From Caulobacter sp. RHG1 (GTDB lineage Bacteria > Pseudomonadota > Alphaproteobacteria > Caulobacterales > Caulobacteraceae): DNA of 64,000 nt. The notes below the pieces were generated by a model. The model made no database searches and was not told the origin of the DNA. It saw only the letters and a list, made by a program, of their open reading frames with translations. The DNA lies in assembly GCF_013181195.1 (NCBI RefSeq), contig NZ_SMZP01000009.1, forward strand, positions 124,001 through 188,000, read 5' to 3'. Below are positions 1 to 8,891 of the stretch, in pieces; positions within the stretch are counted from its first letter, which is position 1, and the number at the start of each line of letters is the position of its first letter. A program made the position numbers and the translations under genes.

Positions 1-551
1 CGCGCCACATGCGCGACTTCCTCGAAGGCGGCTATCGAGCCATGCGCGAGCTGCGTGGCGCCGGCGTCGTGGGCGCCATCGGCCTGGGGGTCAACGAGCA
101 GGCGGTCTGCGAGGAAGTCCTGGATCACGCAGACGTCGATGTGTTCCTGCTGGCCGGTCGCTACACGCTGCTGGAACAGGCGCCGCTGGATGGTCTGCTG
201 CCGCGCTGCGTCGAGCGTGGCGTGAAGTTGATCGTCGGTGGGCCGTTCAATTCCGGCGCTCTGGTCGAGACTGGCCGGGCGCTGCACTACAACTATGGTC
301 CGGCATCGGACGAAATCATCGCGCGGGTAGAGCGCTTGCGTCAGGTCTGCGCCGCTCACAGCGTGCCGCTAGCCGCTGCGGCTCTGCAGTTTCCGCTGGC
401 CCATCCGGCCGTGATCAGCGTCATTCCCGGACTGGGCTCGGCTCAGCAGGTCGTCGACGCGGCGGCCTGGATGGCGGCTCCGATCCCCGCCGCCCTGTGG
501 GATGATCTCCGCAGCGAAGGCCTGCTGCGCGAGGACGCGCCGACCCCATGA
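1..551 (+). CDS. Aldo/keto reductase, probable L-fucose (aldose) 1-dehydrogenase, C-terminal part
   Basis: The gene runs in from outside the window; codons are in frame from base 3 and about 183 C-terminal residues are visible. The segment has the second half of an aldo/keto reductase barrel: an IGLGVNE strand, an LLAGRYTLL strand where the family has its Q/N-Y-S/T region, GGPFNSG, and AAALQFPLAHPAVISVIPG, which in this family lies close to the NADP-binding end. Members of this subgroup (D-threo-aldose/L-fucose dehydrogenase) oxidise L-fucose to L-fuconolactone in the cytoplasm. The assignment rests on the family and on four downstream fucose-pathway genes. Its TGA overlaps the next ATG (ATGA), so it is translationally coupled to the following gene. 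Confidence 0.85.
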   Translation, partial: RHMRDFLEGGYRAMRELRGAGVVGAIGLGVNEQAVCEEVLDHADVDVFLLAGRYTLLEQAPLDGLLPRCVERGVKLIVGGPFNSGALVETGRALHYNYGPASDEIIARVERLRQVCAAHSVPLAAAALQFPLAHPAVISVIPGLGSAQQVVDAAAWMAAPIPAALWDDLRSEGLLREDAPTP

Positions 552-841
552 ACCTTGTCCTGCTCCATCCTGACGACAACATCCTGGTCGTGGCCATGCC
601 CGTGAGGGCCGGTCAGGCCCTGGCCATCGACGGTGCGACCGTCATGGCTTCTGGCGAGGTCGCGGTCGGCCACAAGGTCGCCCGCCGCGCCCTGGCCGCC
701 GGCGACAAGGTCCTGAAGTACGGTGCGCCGATCGGCTCGATGACCGCTGCGGCCGCGCCCGGCGAGCACGTCCACATGCACAACATGAAGAGCGACTACA
801 TCGCCAGCCACACGCGCCAAGCGACGGGTGAGGGCCAATGA
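548..841 (+). CDS. UxaA-family dehydratase, small SAF-domain subunit
   Basis: A 97-residue protein matching the N-terminal SAF domain of altronate dehydratase (UxaA). It opens with HPDDNILVVAMPV and carries VGHKVARRALAAGDKVLKYG, the usual SAF core. In E. coli UxaA this domain is fused to the catalytic part; here it is a separate gene, as in the small subunits of sulfolactate sulfo-lyase (SuyA) and related two-gene enzymes. It overlaps both neighbours by ATGA, so it should be made stoichiometrically with the large subunit downstream. In this operon the likely substrate of the pair is L-fuconate; sulfolactate or another aldonate is the alternative. Confidence 0.85.
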   Translation: MNLVLLHPDDNILVVAMPVRAGQALAIDGATVMASGEVAVGHKVARRALAAGDKVLKYGAPIGSMTAAAAPGEHVHMHNMKSDYIASHTRQATGEGQ

Positions 842-2043
842 GCATCCAAGGCTTCCTGCGCGCAGACGGCCGCAAGGGCATCCGCAACGTCGTGGCCGTG
901 GCCTATCTGGTCGAGTGCGCCCACCACGTGGCCCGCACCATCGTGACCAGGAGCGACGATCCAGACGTCCACCTGATCGGCTTTCCGGGGTGCTACCCCA
1001 ATGCCTACGCCCTGAAGGTCATGCAGGCGATCGGCACGCATCCCAACATCGGCGCGGTGCTGCTGGTGTCGCTAGGCTGCGAGAGCTTCAACCGCGAGGC
1101 CCTGCGCGCCACGATCGCCGCCAGCGGCCGGCCCGTGGAGACCCTGGTCATCCAGGAGAGCGGCGGCACGGCAGAGACCATCCGCAAGGGCGTCGAGGCT
1201 GTGGCCCGCCTGAAGGCCGTGGCTGACCAGACGGCGCGCGTGCCGATGGACGTCTCGGAGCTGGTCATCGGCACGATCTGCGGCGGCTCGGACGGCACCT
1301 CGGGCATCACCGCCAACCCCGCCGTGGGCCGGGCCTTCGATCGTCTGGGTGCGGCTGGCGCGGCCTGCGTCTTCGAAGAGACGGGCGAACTGGTCGGCTG
1401 CGAAAAGATCATGGCCGATCGCGCCATCACGCCGGAGCTGGGCGAGGCGCTGGAAGCCAGCGTCCGCAAGGCCGAGGCTTACTACACCGTCATGGGCTAC
1501 GGCAGCTTCGCGCCGGGCAACGCCGAGGGCGGCCTGACGACCCAGGAAGAAAAGTCGATGGGAGCCTATTCCAAGTCGGGCTCGGCGCCGATCGTCGGCA
1601 TCCTCAAGCCGGGCGACCAGCCGCCGACCGGCGGGCTCTACCTGCTGGACGTCGTGCCCGACGGCGAGGTGCGCTTCGGCTTCCCCAACATCTCCGACAA
1701 CGCCGAGATCGTCGAGTTGATCGCCTGCGGGGCGCACATGACCCTGTTCACCACCGGGCGCGGCTCGGTGGTTGGCTCCGCCGTCTCGCCGGTGATCAAG
1801 GTCTGCGCCAACCCCGAGACCTATCGCAAGCTGTCGGGGGACATGGACATCGACGCCGGTCGGATCATGGAAGGCCGCGGTACGCTGAACGAGATCGGCG
1901 ACGAGATCTTCGACCTGGTGCTGGACGTGGCCGCTGGCCAGCGAACGGTGTCCGAGGCGCTGGGCCACCAGGAATTCATCCTCACCTACAAGGCCTTCGA
2001 CCCGATCGGTCCGGCCTGCCTGCCGCTGCGGCGCGCGAGTTAA
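838..2043 (+). CDS. UxaA-family dehydratase, large catalytic subunit (probable L-fuconate dehydratase)
   Basis: A 401-residue catalytic half of the altronate/galactarate dehydratase family. Visible family segments are GFLRADGRKGIRN near the N terminus, a CYPN motif, VLLVSLGCE, GGSDGTSGITANPAVG in the middle, and FTTGRGSVVGSAVSPVIKV near the C terminus; Cys residues suited to an Fe-S or metal site are present. It would dehydrate a sugar acid to its 2-keto-3-deoxy form. Members of this family are known to serve L-fucose, D-arabinose and L-galactose pathways, replacing the enolase-superfamily L-fuconate dehydratase. The SDR, FAH hydrolase and fucosidase downstream favour L-fuconate. Substrate is inferred from context only. 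Confidence 0.85.
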   Translation: MSIQGFLRADGRKGIRNVVAVAYLVECAHHVARTIVTRSDDPDVHLIGFPGCYPNAYALKVMQAIGTHPNIGAVLLVSLGCESFNREALRATIAASGRPVETLVIQESGGTAETIRKGVEAVARLKAVADQTARVPMDVSELVIGTICGGSDGTSGITANPAVGRAFDRLGAAGAACVFEETGELVGCEKIMADRAITPELGEALEASVRKAEAYYTVMGYGSFAPGNAEGGLTTQEEKSMGAYSKSGSAPIVGILKPGDQPPTGGLYLLDVVPDGEVRFGFPNISDNAEIVELIACGAHMTLFTTGRGSVVGSAVSPVIKVCANPETYRKLSGDMDIDAGRIMEGRGTLNEIGDEIFDLVLDVAAGQRTVSEALGHQEFILTYKAFDPIGPACLPLRRAS

Positions 2044-2054
2044 GGGGCGTATCC

Positions 2055-2783
2055 ATGGGAAGACTGACGGGAAAGACCGCGCTGGTGACGGCGGCGGGGC
2101 AGGGCATCGGCAAGGCCAGCGCTGAGCTGTTCGCCCGCGAAGGCGCGCGGGTCATCGCCACCGACCTCAACGGGGAACTGCTGAACAGCGTCGAGGGATG
2201 CGAAGGTCGCCGCCTGGACGTGCTGGACCCGGACGCCATCACCGCCCTGGCCGCCGAGCTGGGCGCGATCGACGTGCTGTTCAACTGCGCCGGCTACGTT
2301 CATTCCGGGACGATCCTGGACTGCGACGAAAAGGCCTGGGCGTTCTCCAACGACCTGAACGTCACCGCCCAGTACCGCGCCATCCGCGCTTTCCTGCCGG
2401 CCATGCTGGAGGCCGGCGGCGGCTCGATCATCAACATGGCCTCGGTGGCCAGCTCGATCAAAGGCGTGCCCGGCCGTTTCGCCTATGGCGCCACGAAGGC
2501 TGCGGTGATCGGCCTGACCAAGGGCGTGGCCGCCGACTTCGTGGCCCAGGGGATCCGCTGCAACGCCATTTGCCCTGGCACGGTCGACACGCCTTCGCTG
2601 AACCAGCGCCTGGCCGACACCGGCGATTACCAAGCCGCCCACAAGGCCTTCACCGCCCGCCAGCCGATGGGCCGCCTGGGCAAGCCGGAAGAGCTGGCCC
2701 AGCTGGCGCTCTATCTGGCCAGCGACGAGTCGGCCTTCACCACGGGCCAGATCCACATCATCGACGGCGGCTGGATCAACTGA
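2055..2783 (+). CDS. SDR dehydrogenase, probable 2-keto-3-deoxy-L-fuconate 4-dehydrogenase
   Basis: A 242-residue classical short-chain dehydrogenase. The cofactor motif TAAGQGIG spans residues 12-19, NCAG is in place of NNAG, the catalytic Ser lies in ASVASS, and the Tyr/Lys pair in YGATKAA; CPGTVDTPS and IHIIDGGW complete the family pattern. The length is normal. Homologues oxidise 2-keto-3-deoxy-L-fuconate (or L-rhamnonate) at C4 with NAD+ to the 2,4-diketo acid. It sits between the dehydratase and the FAH-family hydrolase in the order expected for the diketo-hydrolase branch. The SD-like AAGGGG precedes the ATG. Confidence 0.88.
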   Translation: MGRLTGKTALVTAAGQGIGKASAELFAREGARVIATDLNGELLNSVEGCEGRRLDVLDPDAITALAAELGAIDVLFNCAGYVHSGTILDCDEKAWAFSNDLNVTAQYRAIRAFLPAMLEAGGGSIINMASVASSIKGVPGRFAYGATKAAVIGLTKGVAADFVAQGIRCNAICPGTVDTPSLNQRLADTGDYQAAHKAFTARQPMGRLGKPEELAQLALYLASDESAFTTGQIHIIDGGWIN

Positions 2784-2811
2784 TCCGCGCGCGACTTTCG
2801 GGACAGGTTTC

Positions 2812-3663
2812 ATGAAACTGCTTCGCTACGGCCCCGTGGGCCAGGAAAAGCCCGGCCTGCTGGACGACGACGGCGTCGTGCGTGACCTGTCGGGCGTCAT
2901 CGACGACGTCGCCGGCGGCGCGCTGTCGCCCGAAGGTCTGGAACGCCTAGCGGCGCTTGATCCTGCCAGCCTGCCCAAGGTCGAAGAGCCCGGCCGCATC
3001 GGTCCCTGCGTGGGGCGCGTGGGCAAGTTCATCTGCATCGGCCTCAACTATGCCGACCACGCCGCCGAGAGCGGCCTGCCGGTGCCGGTCGAGCCGGTGA
3101 TCTTCACCAAGGCCACCAGCGCCATCGTCGGTCCGGACGATGATGTCATCCAGCCGATCGGCTCGACCAAGCTGGACTGGGAAGTCGAGCTGGGCGTCGT
3201 GATCGGGACCGAGGCCCGCTATGTCTCGGAGGAGCAGGCGCTGGAGCACGTAGCCGGCTATTGTGTGGTCAACGACGTCTCCGAGCGGGCCTTCCAGATC
3301 GACGGTACTGGCACCTGGGACAAGGGCAAGGGCTGCGACACCTTCGGTCCGATCGGCCCGTGGCTGGTGACGAAGGACGAGGTTGGCGACGCCGGGAACC
3401 TCTCGATGTGGCTGAAGGTCAATGGCCAGACGTTCCAGAACGGCTCGACCAAGACCATGGTGTTCGGTCCGGCCTTCCTGGTCTCGTACGTCTCGCGGTT
3501 CATGAGCCTGCAGCCCGGCGACATCATCTCGACCGGAACTCCGCCCGGCGTCGGCATGGGCCAGAAGCCGCCGCGCTATCTCGTCCCTGGCGACGTGATG
3601 GAACTGGGCATCGAGACGCTCGGCGCTCAGCGCCAGACCGTCGTCGTCGAGACCCGCGTCTAA
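2812..3663 (+). CDS. Fumarylacetoacetate hydrolase-family enzyme, probable 2,4-diketo-3-deoxy-L-fuconate hydrolase
   Basis: A 283-residue FAH-superfamily protein with an N-terminal lid domain and a C-terminal catalytic domain. CIGLNYADHAAES and KLDWEVELGVVIG hold the conserved catalytic and metal-binding acids, and GDIISTGTPPGVGMG is the C-terminal signature. The family cleaves carbon-carbon bonds of beta-diketo acids with Mg2+ or Mn2+. In L-fucose and L-rhamnose diketo pathways it yields pyruvate plus L-lactate. The position directly after the SDR supports that role. It is followed 22 bases later by the fucosidase gene, likely in the same transcript. Confidence 0.88.
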   Translation: MKLLRYGPVGQEKPGLLDDDGVVRDLSGVIDDVAGGALSPEGLERLAALDPASLPKVEEPGRIGPCVGRVGKFICIGLNYADHAAESGLPVPVEPVIFTKATSAIVGPDDDVIQPIGSTKLDWEVELGVVIGTEARYVSEEQALEHVAGYCVVNDVSERAFQIDGTGTWDKGKGCDTFGPIGPWLVTKDEVGDAGNLSMWLKVNGQTFQNGSTKTMVFGPAFLVSYVSRFMSLQPGDIISTGTPPGVGMGQKPPRYLVPGDVMELGIETLGAQRQTVVVETRV

Positions 3664-3685
3664 ACTGAAACTTGGAGGGCTGCCT

Positions 3686-6037
3686 ATGAAGGCGACACGT
3701 AGAAGCCTGTTGGCCATTGCCGGCCTGGCTGGGGCGAGCATGACGGGCGCGCGCGGCGCGATGGCGGCGACGGGCAAGACCTCGCCGCAGCGGCTCTGGT
3801 ACCGCCAGCCGGCCAAAGAATGGGTCGAGGCCCTGCCTGTCGGCTCGGGCAAGCTGGGCGCGATGGTGTACGGCGGCGTCGCGGCCGAACGTCTCCAGCT
3901 AAACGAGGACACCCTGTGGGCGGGCGGTCCGTACGAGCCGATCAATCCGGAAGCCAACGGCGCGCTGCCGGAGATTCGCCGACTGATCAATGAAGGTCAG
4001 TACGAGAAGGCTACTGAACTGGCCGACGCCAAGTTCATGGCGCTGCCCAAGCGCCAGCAGTCGTACCAGACCATCGGCGATCTGAAGCTGGACTTCCCGG
4101 GCCTGGCCGAGGCTGGCGCCGACTATGTCCGCGACCTGGACCTGGACGGCGCGATCGCCACGACCGTCTTTACGGCCGGCGGCGTGCGCTATCGCCGCGA
4201 GGTGATCGCCAGCGCCCCGGACGGCGTGATCGCCGTGCGCCTGACCGCCAGCCGCAAGGGCGCGATCACGGTTGATCTCTCCTTCGCCAGCCCGCTGAAG
4301 TCCAAGCCGGTCGCCTCGGTCGAGGGAAACCAGTTGGTCTTCACAGGCGTCAACGAAGCCTCGCAAGGCATCGAGGCCAAGCTGAAGTTCGAGACCCGTG
4401 TCGACGTCCGCGCCAAGGGCGGCTCGGTCAGCGGGCAGGGCGGTGTACTGTCGGTGAAGGGCGCCGACGAGGTGGTGTTGCTGCTCGCCGCCGCCACCAG
4501 CTATCGCCGCTATGACGACGTATCGGGCGATCCCGTCGCGCTGAACAAGGCGACCCTGGGCAAGCTTTCCGCCAAGCCTTGGGCCAAGATCCTGGCCGAC
4601 CATCAGGCCGATCACCGCGCCCTGTTCCGCCGGGTCACCGTCGACTTTGGCCGCACCCGCGCCGACCTGTTGCCGACTGACGAGCGGATCAAGCAGTCGC
4701 CGACCACCGACGACCCGTCGCTGGCGTCGCTGTACTTCCAGTTCGCCCGCTACCTGCTGATCGCCTGTTCGCGTCCGGGCAGCCAGCCGGCAAACCTGCA
4801 GGGGATCTGGAACGAGAAGACCTTCGCCCCGTGGGGCGGCAAGTACACGATCAACATCAATACCGAGATGAACTACTGGCCGGCTGAGCCGACCAGCCTG
4901 CCCGAACTGGTCGAGCCGCTGATCGCTCTGGTCCAGGACATCGCAGAAACCGGCGCGCGCATGGCCAAGGCCATGTACGGCGCACGCGGCTGGGTCACGC
5001 ACCACAACACCGACCTGTGGCGCGCCATGGGCCCGATCGACGGCGCCAAGTTTGGCGTCTGGCCGACCGGCGGCGCCTGGCTCTGCAAGCACGTCTGGGA
5101 CCACTACGACTACAACCGCGACAAGGCCTATCTGGCCAGGGTCTATCCGCTGATGAAGGGCTCGGCGCGGTTCTTCCTCGACACCCTGGTGGTCGATCCC
5201 AAGTTCGGCGTGCTGGTCACCAATCCGTCGATCTCACCCGAGAACAATCACGGCCATGGCTCGTCCCTGGTCGCCGGCCCGACCATGGACCAGGCGATCA
5301 TCCGCGACCTGTTCGACAACTGCCTGAAGGCCGAGGCCGTGCTCGGCGCCGACGCGGCCTTCGTGGCTGAGGTCAAGGCGGCGCGCGACAAGCTGGCCCC
5401 CTACAAGATCGGCAAGGATGGCCAGCTGCAGGAGTGGCAGGAGGACTGGGACGCCGACGCCAATGACCTGAAGCATCGTCACGTCTCGCACCTGTACGGC
5501 CTGTTCCCGTCCGACCAAGTCTCGGTCGACACCACGCCGAAGCTGGCCGCCGCCGCCAAGAAGACCTTGATCACGCGCGGCGATCTCTCGACCGGTTGGG
5601 CCATCGCTTGGCGGCTGAACCTGTGGTCGCGCCTGGGCGATGGCGACCATGCGCACGGCATTCTGAAGCTGTTGCTGGGTCCCGAGCGGACCTATCCGAA
5701 CATGTTCGACGCCCACCCGCCGTTCCAGATCGACGGCAACTTCGGGGGCGCGTCGGGCATGACCGAGATGGTCATGCAAAGCCGCAACGACCGCATCTAT
5801 CTGCTCCCGGCCCTGCCGTCGGCCTGGCCGACCGGCCACATCACGGGGCTGCGGGCGCGCGGCGCCATCGGTGTCGACGTGCGTTGGGCGGGCGGCAAGC
5901 TGACCGAGGCGGTGCTGACCGCAAAGGCTGACGGTCGCCACACGGTGGTGCTGGCTGGCTCGACGCTGGATCTCGATGTGAAGGCGGGCCAGCGTGTCCG
6001 TCTCGTGGCGCGCAACGGCGTCCTGACGCGGGCCTGA
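3686..6037 (+). CDS. Secreted GH95 alpha-L-fucosidase
   Basis: A 783-residue glycoside hydrolase of family 95. The N terminus has a Tat-like signal, TRRSLLAIAG, followed by a hydrophobic stretch and an Ala-rich cleavage region near residue 28. Family segments are LPVGSGKLGAMVYGG with NEDTLWAGGPY (N-terminal beta domain), LQGIWNE and NINTEMNYWPAEP, HHNTDLWR around residue 440 and DGNFGGASGMTEM near residue 690, which frame the helical-barrel active site. GH95 enzymes invert alpha-1,2-linked L-fucose (some act on L-galactose). A strong SD (GGAGGG) precedes the ATG. It would release fucose outside the cytoplasm to feed the operon. The transcript probably ends at the hairpin just downstream. Confidence 0.9.
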   Translation: MKATRRSLLAIAGLAGASMTGARGAMAATGKTSPQRLWYRQPAKEWVEALPVGSGKLGAMVYGGVAAERLQLNEDTLWAGGPYEPINPEANGALPEIRRLINEGQYEKATELADAKFMALPKRQQSYQTIGDLKLDFPGLAEAGADYVRDLDLDGAIATTVFTAGGVRYRREVIASAPDGVIAVRLTASRKGAITVDLSFASPLKSKPVASVEGNQLVFTGVNEASQGIEAKLKFETRVDVRAKGGSVSGQGGVLSVKGADEVVLLLAAATSYRRYDDVSGDPVALNKATLGKLSAKPWAKILADHQADHRALFRRVTVDFGRTRADLLPTDERIKQSPTTDDPSLASLYFQFARYLLIACSRPGSQPANLQGIWNEKTFAPWGGKYTININTEMNYWPAEPTSLPELVEPLIALVQDIAETGARMAKAMYGARGWVTHHNTDLWRAMGPIDGAKFGVWPTGGAWLCKHVWDHYDYNRDKAYLARVYPLMKGSARFFLDTLVVDPKFGVLVTNPSISPENNHGHGSSLVAGPTMDQAIIRDLFDNCLKAEAVLGADAAFVAEVKAARDKLAPYKIGKDGQLQEWQEDWDADANDLKHRHVSHLYGLFPSDQVSVDTTPKLAAAAKKTLITRGDLSTGWAIAWRLNLWSRLGDGDHAHGILKLLLGPERTYPNMFDAHPPFQIDGNFGGASGMTEMVMQSRNDRIYLLPALPSAWPTGHITGLRARGAIGVDVRWAGGKLTEAVLTAKADGRHTVVLAGSTLDLDVKAGQRVRLVARNGVLTRA

Positions 6038-6044
6038 CGCGGAA

Positions 6045-6070
6045 GGTGCGGCGGTCTTGTCCGCCGCACC
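6045..6070. terminator. Bidirectional hairpin terminator between convergent genes
   Basis: A perfect 10-bp inverted repeat (GGTGCGGCGG and its complement) with a 6-base loop lies in the 43-bp gap between the fucosidase and alkaline phosphatase stops. No long T-run follows on either strand, so its efficiency as an intrinsic terminator is uncertain, but position and stability support a shared terminator. Confidence 0.65.
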
Positions 6071-6080
6071 AAGCTCTTCC

Positions 6081-7469
6081 TCAGCGCAGGCTGAGGGCGT
6101 CGCGGATGATGTAGAACAGGTCGGTCTGGTCGATCAGGCCCTGCACGCGCTCGGCGCTGGGGCCGTAGGCGGCGATGCGCAGCTGCGTGCCGGTATGGCC
6201 CTGCGAACCGCTCTCGGCAGTGGCGTAGTTCACGCCCATGACCGCGCCGTCCTTGGTGTTCAGCGCCAGGGTCAGGCCCGGCGACGTCGCCTTCGGATCG
6301 ATGATCTGGCTGGTGTGGGCATGGTCGGCCGTGACGATCACCAGGGTGTCGCCGTGCTTGCGGGCGAAGGCCAGGGCCACCTGCACGGCCTCGTCCAGGT
6401 CGACCGTCTCGCCGATCTGGCCGCAGGGGTTGGCGGCGTGATCTTCCTTGTCGATCGAGGCGCCTTCGACCTGCAGGAAGAAGCCCTTCTGACCGGGTTG
6501 CAGCAGGTCGATGGCCTTCTGGGTCATGGCCGCCAGGGTCGGAGTCTCGGGACCGCGCGCGGCGTTGACGGCGCAGGTCACCGGCGCCTGGTCCAGATTA
6601 CCGCGACGCAGCGCCTTGGGACCTTCCCAGCGCACGGGCATGTTGTTGTCGGCGAACAGGCCGATCAGCGGCGCCTTCTGGTTGGCGGCGGTGACGGCGG
6701 CCAGCTCGCTGGCGTTGGCGACCAGGCGGAAGCCGCGGGCCTTGGCCTGGTCGTTCAGGGTCTTGCCCTTCCACTCGCCCGCCGTGGTGGTCTCGGCGAA
6801 CGGGGCGGAACCGCCGCCCAGGGCGACGTCGGGGCGCAGGTTCAGCAGCTGTTCCGAGATGGAACCAGCGCCGCCGTTCTCCAGCGCGTTCTCGGCGCAC
6901 AGCTTGCTGGTCGCCACGGGACCAAAGCAGCCCCGGTGAACGACGTGCGAGATCTGGGCGCCGGGCGTGGCGTCCTGGATCGCGGCGGTCGAGACAACGC
7001 CGGTGGCCAGGCCCTTCTTCTTCGACAGCTCCAGCAGAGTGGGCTGGGCCTTGCGGCGGATGTCGACGCCCAGAGCGCCGTTGTAGGACTTCACGCCGGA
7101 CGACCACGCCGTGGCCGAGGCCGCCGAGTCGGTGACATAGGCCGGCTTACCGGTCTTGGCGTCGAGCGAATAGTGCGTGTACTGACCGGTCATCGGCAGG
7201 GCGTCGATGCCCTCGAAATAGCCGGCGGCGCCGCGGGCGTAGTTGCGGGCCAGGGTGATCTCGGAATCGCCCATGCCGTCGCCGATCAGCAGGATGACGT
7301 TGCGGGCCGGCTTGGCCGAGGCGGGCGGGGCGTCGGGCAGGCGACGCGCGCCGCCGGGCTGGCTCAGGTCGCCCTTGGCTTCGCGAACCACCGTGGGGGC
7401 GATCGCGGTCGAGGGTTGAGGCGCGGCGGCGAGGCCGGCGGCGAGAGCGACAAGCGACAGGCCGAGCAT
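6081..7469 (-). CDS. phoA: Alkaline phosphatase (PhoA family), secreted
   Basis: A 462-residue periplasmic or secreted phosphomonoesterase. The chosen ATG (7469) gives [16 protein letters not shown], a short signal peptide; an upstream in-frame ATG at 7520 would add 17 charged residues and looks less likely. Active-site segments are all present: [11 protein letters not shown] (metal-binding Asp), [14 protein letters not shown] (nucleophilic Ser after Asp), [14 protein letters not shown] (Glu, Asp, His ligands), VTADHAHTS (Asp-His pair) and GSQGHTGTQ (last His). Length is close to E. coli PhoA (471). It faces the fucose operon. I found no convincing pair of Pho-box half-sites upstream, so phosphate control cannot be claimed from this sequence. 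Confidence 0.92.
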   Translation of the reverse strand: MLGLSLVALAAGLAAAPQPSTAIAPTVVREAKGDLSQPGGARRLPDAPPASAKPARNVILLIGDGMGDSEITLARNYARGAAGYFEGIDALPMTGQYTHYSLDAKTGKPAYVTDSAASATAWSSGVKSYNGALGVDIRRKAQPTLLELSKKKGLATGVVSTAAIQDATPGAQISHVVHRGCFGPVATSKLCAENALENGGAGSISEQLLNLRPDVALGGGSAPFAETTTAGEWKGKTLNDQAKARGFRLVANASELAAVTAANQKAPLIGLFADNNMPVRWEGPKALRRGNLDQAPVTCAVNAARGPETPTLAAMTQKAIDLLQPGQKGFFLQVEGASIDKEDHAANPCGQIGETVDLDEAVQVALAFARKHGDTLVIVTADHAHTSQIIDPKATSPGLTLALNTKDGAVMGVNYATAESGSQGHTGTQLRIAAYGPSAERVQGLIDQTDLFYIIRDALSLR

Positions 7470-7551
7470 GGGAAGATCCGTTACAGCGTCAGGAGGATGC
7501 CGACGCTCTAGTGGCCTCATGCGACAGATCGGTGACGCGCAAGGCGCGGCT

Positions 7552-8646
7552 CTAGCCGGCGTCGGTCTGCAGAACGCTACGCATGGGGATCAGCGGGAAG
7601 GCGATCTCGCAATGCACGCCGCCAGGGGCGAAGGTCAGGGCCCCCGCACCCATGAGTTCATAAGGGACGCGCTGCTCGATCAGCACGGCCCCAAAGCCCG
7701 TCCGGCGTGGCGCTGCGGCGGCGATCTTCACGCCGGCCTCGCGCCATTCGAAGCGGAGCCAGTTGGTCCCGTCGCGCGGCGCGATGGTCCAGCCGATGTC
7801 GATCCGGCCCTGGCTGTCGGAAAGCGCGCCGTACTTGGTGGCGTTGGTGGCCAGCTCGTGCACGGCCAGGGTCATCACCTCGGCGGCCTTGGGCGGCAGC
7901 AGGATCTCGGGACCTTCGATGGTGATGCGCTGGTCGTCCGCCACCTGGGCCAGCAACTCGTCGCGAACGAGACCTTCCAGGTCGACGCCAGCGCCAGGGC
8001 TGCGGGTCAGCAGCACCTGTGTGCGGGCCAGCGCCGCCAGTCGGCCGTCGAGATGAGCCGACAGGTCTTCGACCGTCTCGCTGGTTTCAGCCGTGCGGCT
8101 GACGATGGAGCGGATGACGGCCAGAATGTTGCGCACCCGGTGCTGCAGCTCGGCGACCATCAGGTTGCGGGCCTGGCCGGCCCGAATGCGTTCGGTCGTC
8201 TCGAGCAGGATCAGAAAGACCCCGAAGACCTGGCCGGCCTCGTCGCGCACAGGCGAACAGGAGAGGGTGAAACAGCCATCTTCGACCGCGCCGTCTCGGC
8301 GGAAGGGTAGAGGGTGGTCTTCGAACGTCACAGTCGCACCGCTTCGTACGCTGTCCAGCGCTGGAGCCAGAGCAGCCCTTGCGGGCTCGAGCGCGCCCAG
8401 GCCAGCGTGGCCCAGGTCGTCGCGTTCGATCAGCAGCGCATCATAGGCGTCGTTGTAAAGGGTGGTGGCCTGCGGTCCGGCCCACAGGACGGCGGGAAAG
8501 CCGCAGCCCAGCATGACGTCTACCGCCGTCTTCAGGCTCTGCGGCCACGCCTGCGCAGGCCCCAGGGCCGTAGCGTTCCAGTCGAAGGCGCGGATACGTT
8601 GCGCCATGCCGCCGGACGAGACCCGTTCGCCGCTGTGATCGCGCAT
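7552..8646 (-). CDS. HWE-family sensor histidine kinase with PAS-like input
   Basis: A 364-residue soluble kinase when started at 8646, where AAGGAAGCG gives a proper SD; an in-frame start at 8736 lacks one. The N-terminal half (about residues 14-155) looks like a PAS fold and ends in the typical [11 protein letters not shown] linker. The kinase part has [19 protein letters not shown] with the phospho-accepting His near residue 169, [13 protein letters not shown] as N box, and the WRE triplet that names the HWE family. These alphaproteobacterial kinases often act in stress or light signalling and phosphorylate single-domain receivers. Two such receivers lie within 2.5 kb. No membrane segment is visible, so it should be cytoplasmic. 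Confidence 0.88.
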   Translation of the reverse strand: MRDHSGERVSSGGMAQRIRAFDWNATALGPAQAWPQSLKTAVDVMLGCGFPAVLWAGPQATTLYNDAYDALLIERDDLGHAGLGALEPARAALAPALDSVRSGATVTFEDHPLPFRRDGAVEDGCFTLSCSPVRDEAGQVFGVFLILLETTERIRAGQARNLMVAELQHRVRNILAVIRSIVSRTAETSETVEDLSAHLDGRLAALARTQVLLTRSPGAGVDLEGLVRDELLAQVADDQRITIEGPEILLPPKAAEVMTLAVHELATNATKYGALSDSQGRIDIGWTIAPRDGTNWLRFEWREAGVKIAAAAPRRTGFGAVLIEQRVPYELMGAGALTFAPGGVHCEIAFPLIPMRSVLQTDAG

Positions 8647-8754
8647 CGCTTCCTTTCCAACGCCACTGTGTCGGAAGCCCGACGCAAAATGCGCTGGGCG
8701 TTCGTAGGCGATAACGCGAAGCTTGGAAATCGCCACGTTCCACCGAACGTTTCA

Positions 8755-8775
8755 GGATGAACGCGCGTTTCGTCC
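8755..8775. promoter_or_regulatory. Imperfect inverted repeat in the kinase/Crp divergent region
   Basis: GGATGAA and TTCGTCC (one G-T pair) flank a CGCGCGT centre in the 245-bp gap between the divergent HWE kinase and Crp/Fnr genes. It may be a regulator site for either gene; no family can be named. The rest of the gap shows no gene. Confidence 0.25.
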
Positions 8776-8891
8776 TAACGACGCGTCGAGCCTATCAGAT
8801 GATAAAGACCAGCACGGGGCTCGCTGCTAGGGACGAAGCGAGCCATGACGATATTCACTGTACGGCCAGATTCGGACGGAGCGAGCGCTCC

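Noticed and set aside
6057-7511. Open frame of 484 codons on the plus strand over the phosphatase gene
   Set aside because: The minus strand has every PhoA active-site segment; the plus frame has none.
7470-7551. Pho box upstream of alkaline phosphatase
   Set aside because: A single CTGTCG-like heptamer is present, but no second correctly spaced half-site.
8695-8735. EcfG-type stress promoter (GGAAC ... CGTT) before the HWE kinase
   Set aside because: The two elements are present on the minus strand but 20 bases apart, not the 16-17 expected.
8744-8756. Extra LacI-type operator half (AACGTTTCA) before the Crp gene
   Set aside because: Only one half matches TGAAACGTTTCA, and the gene is unrelated to the nucleoside locus.
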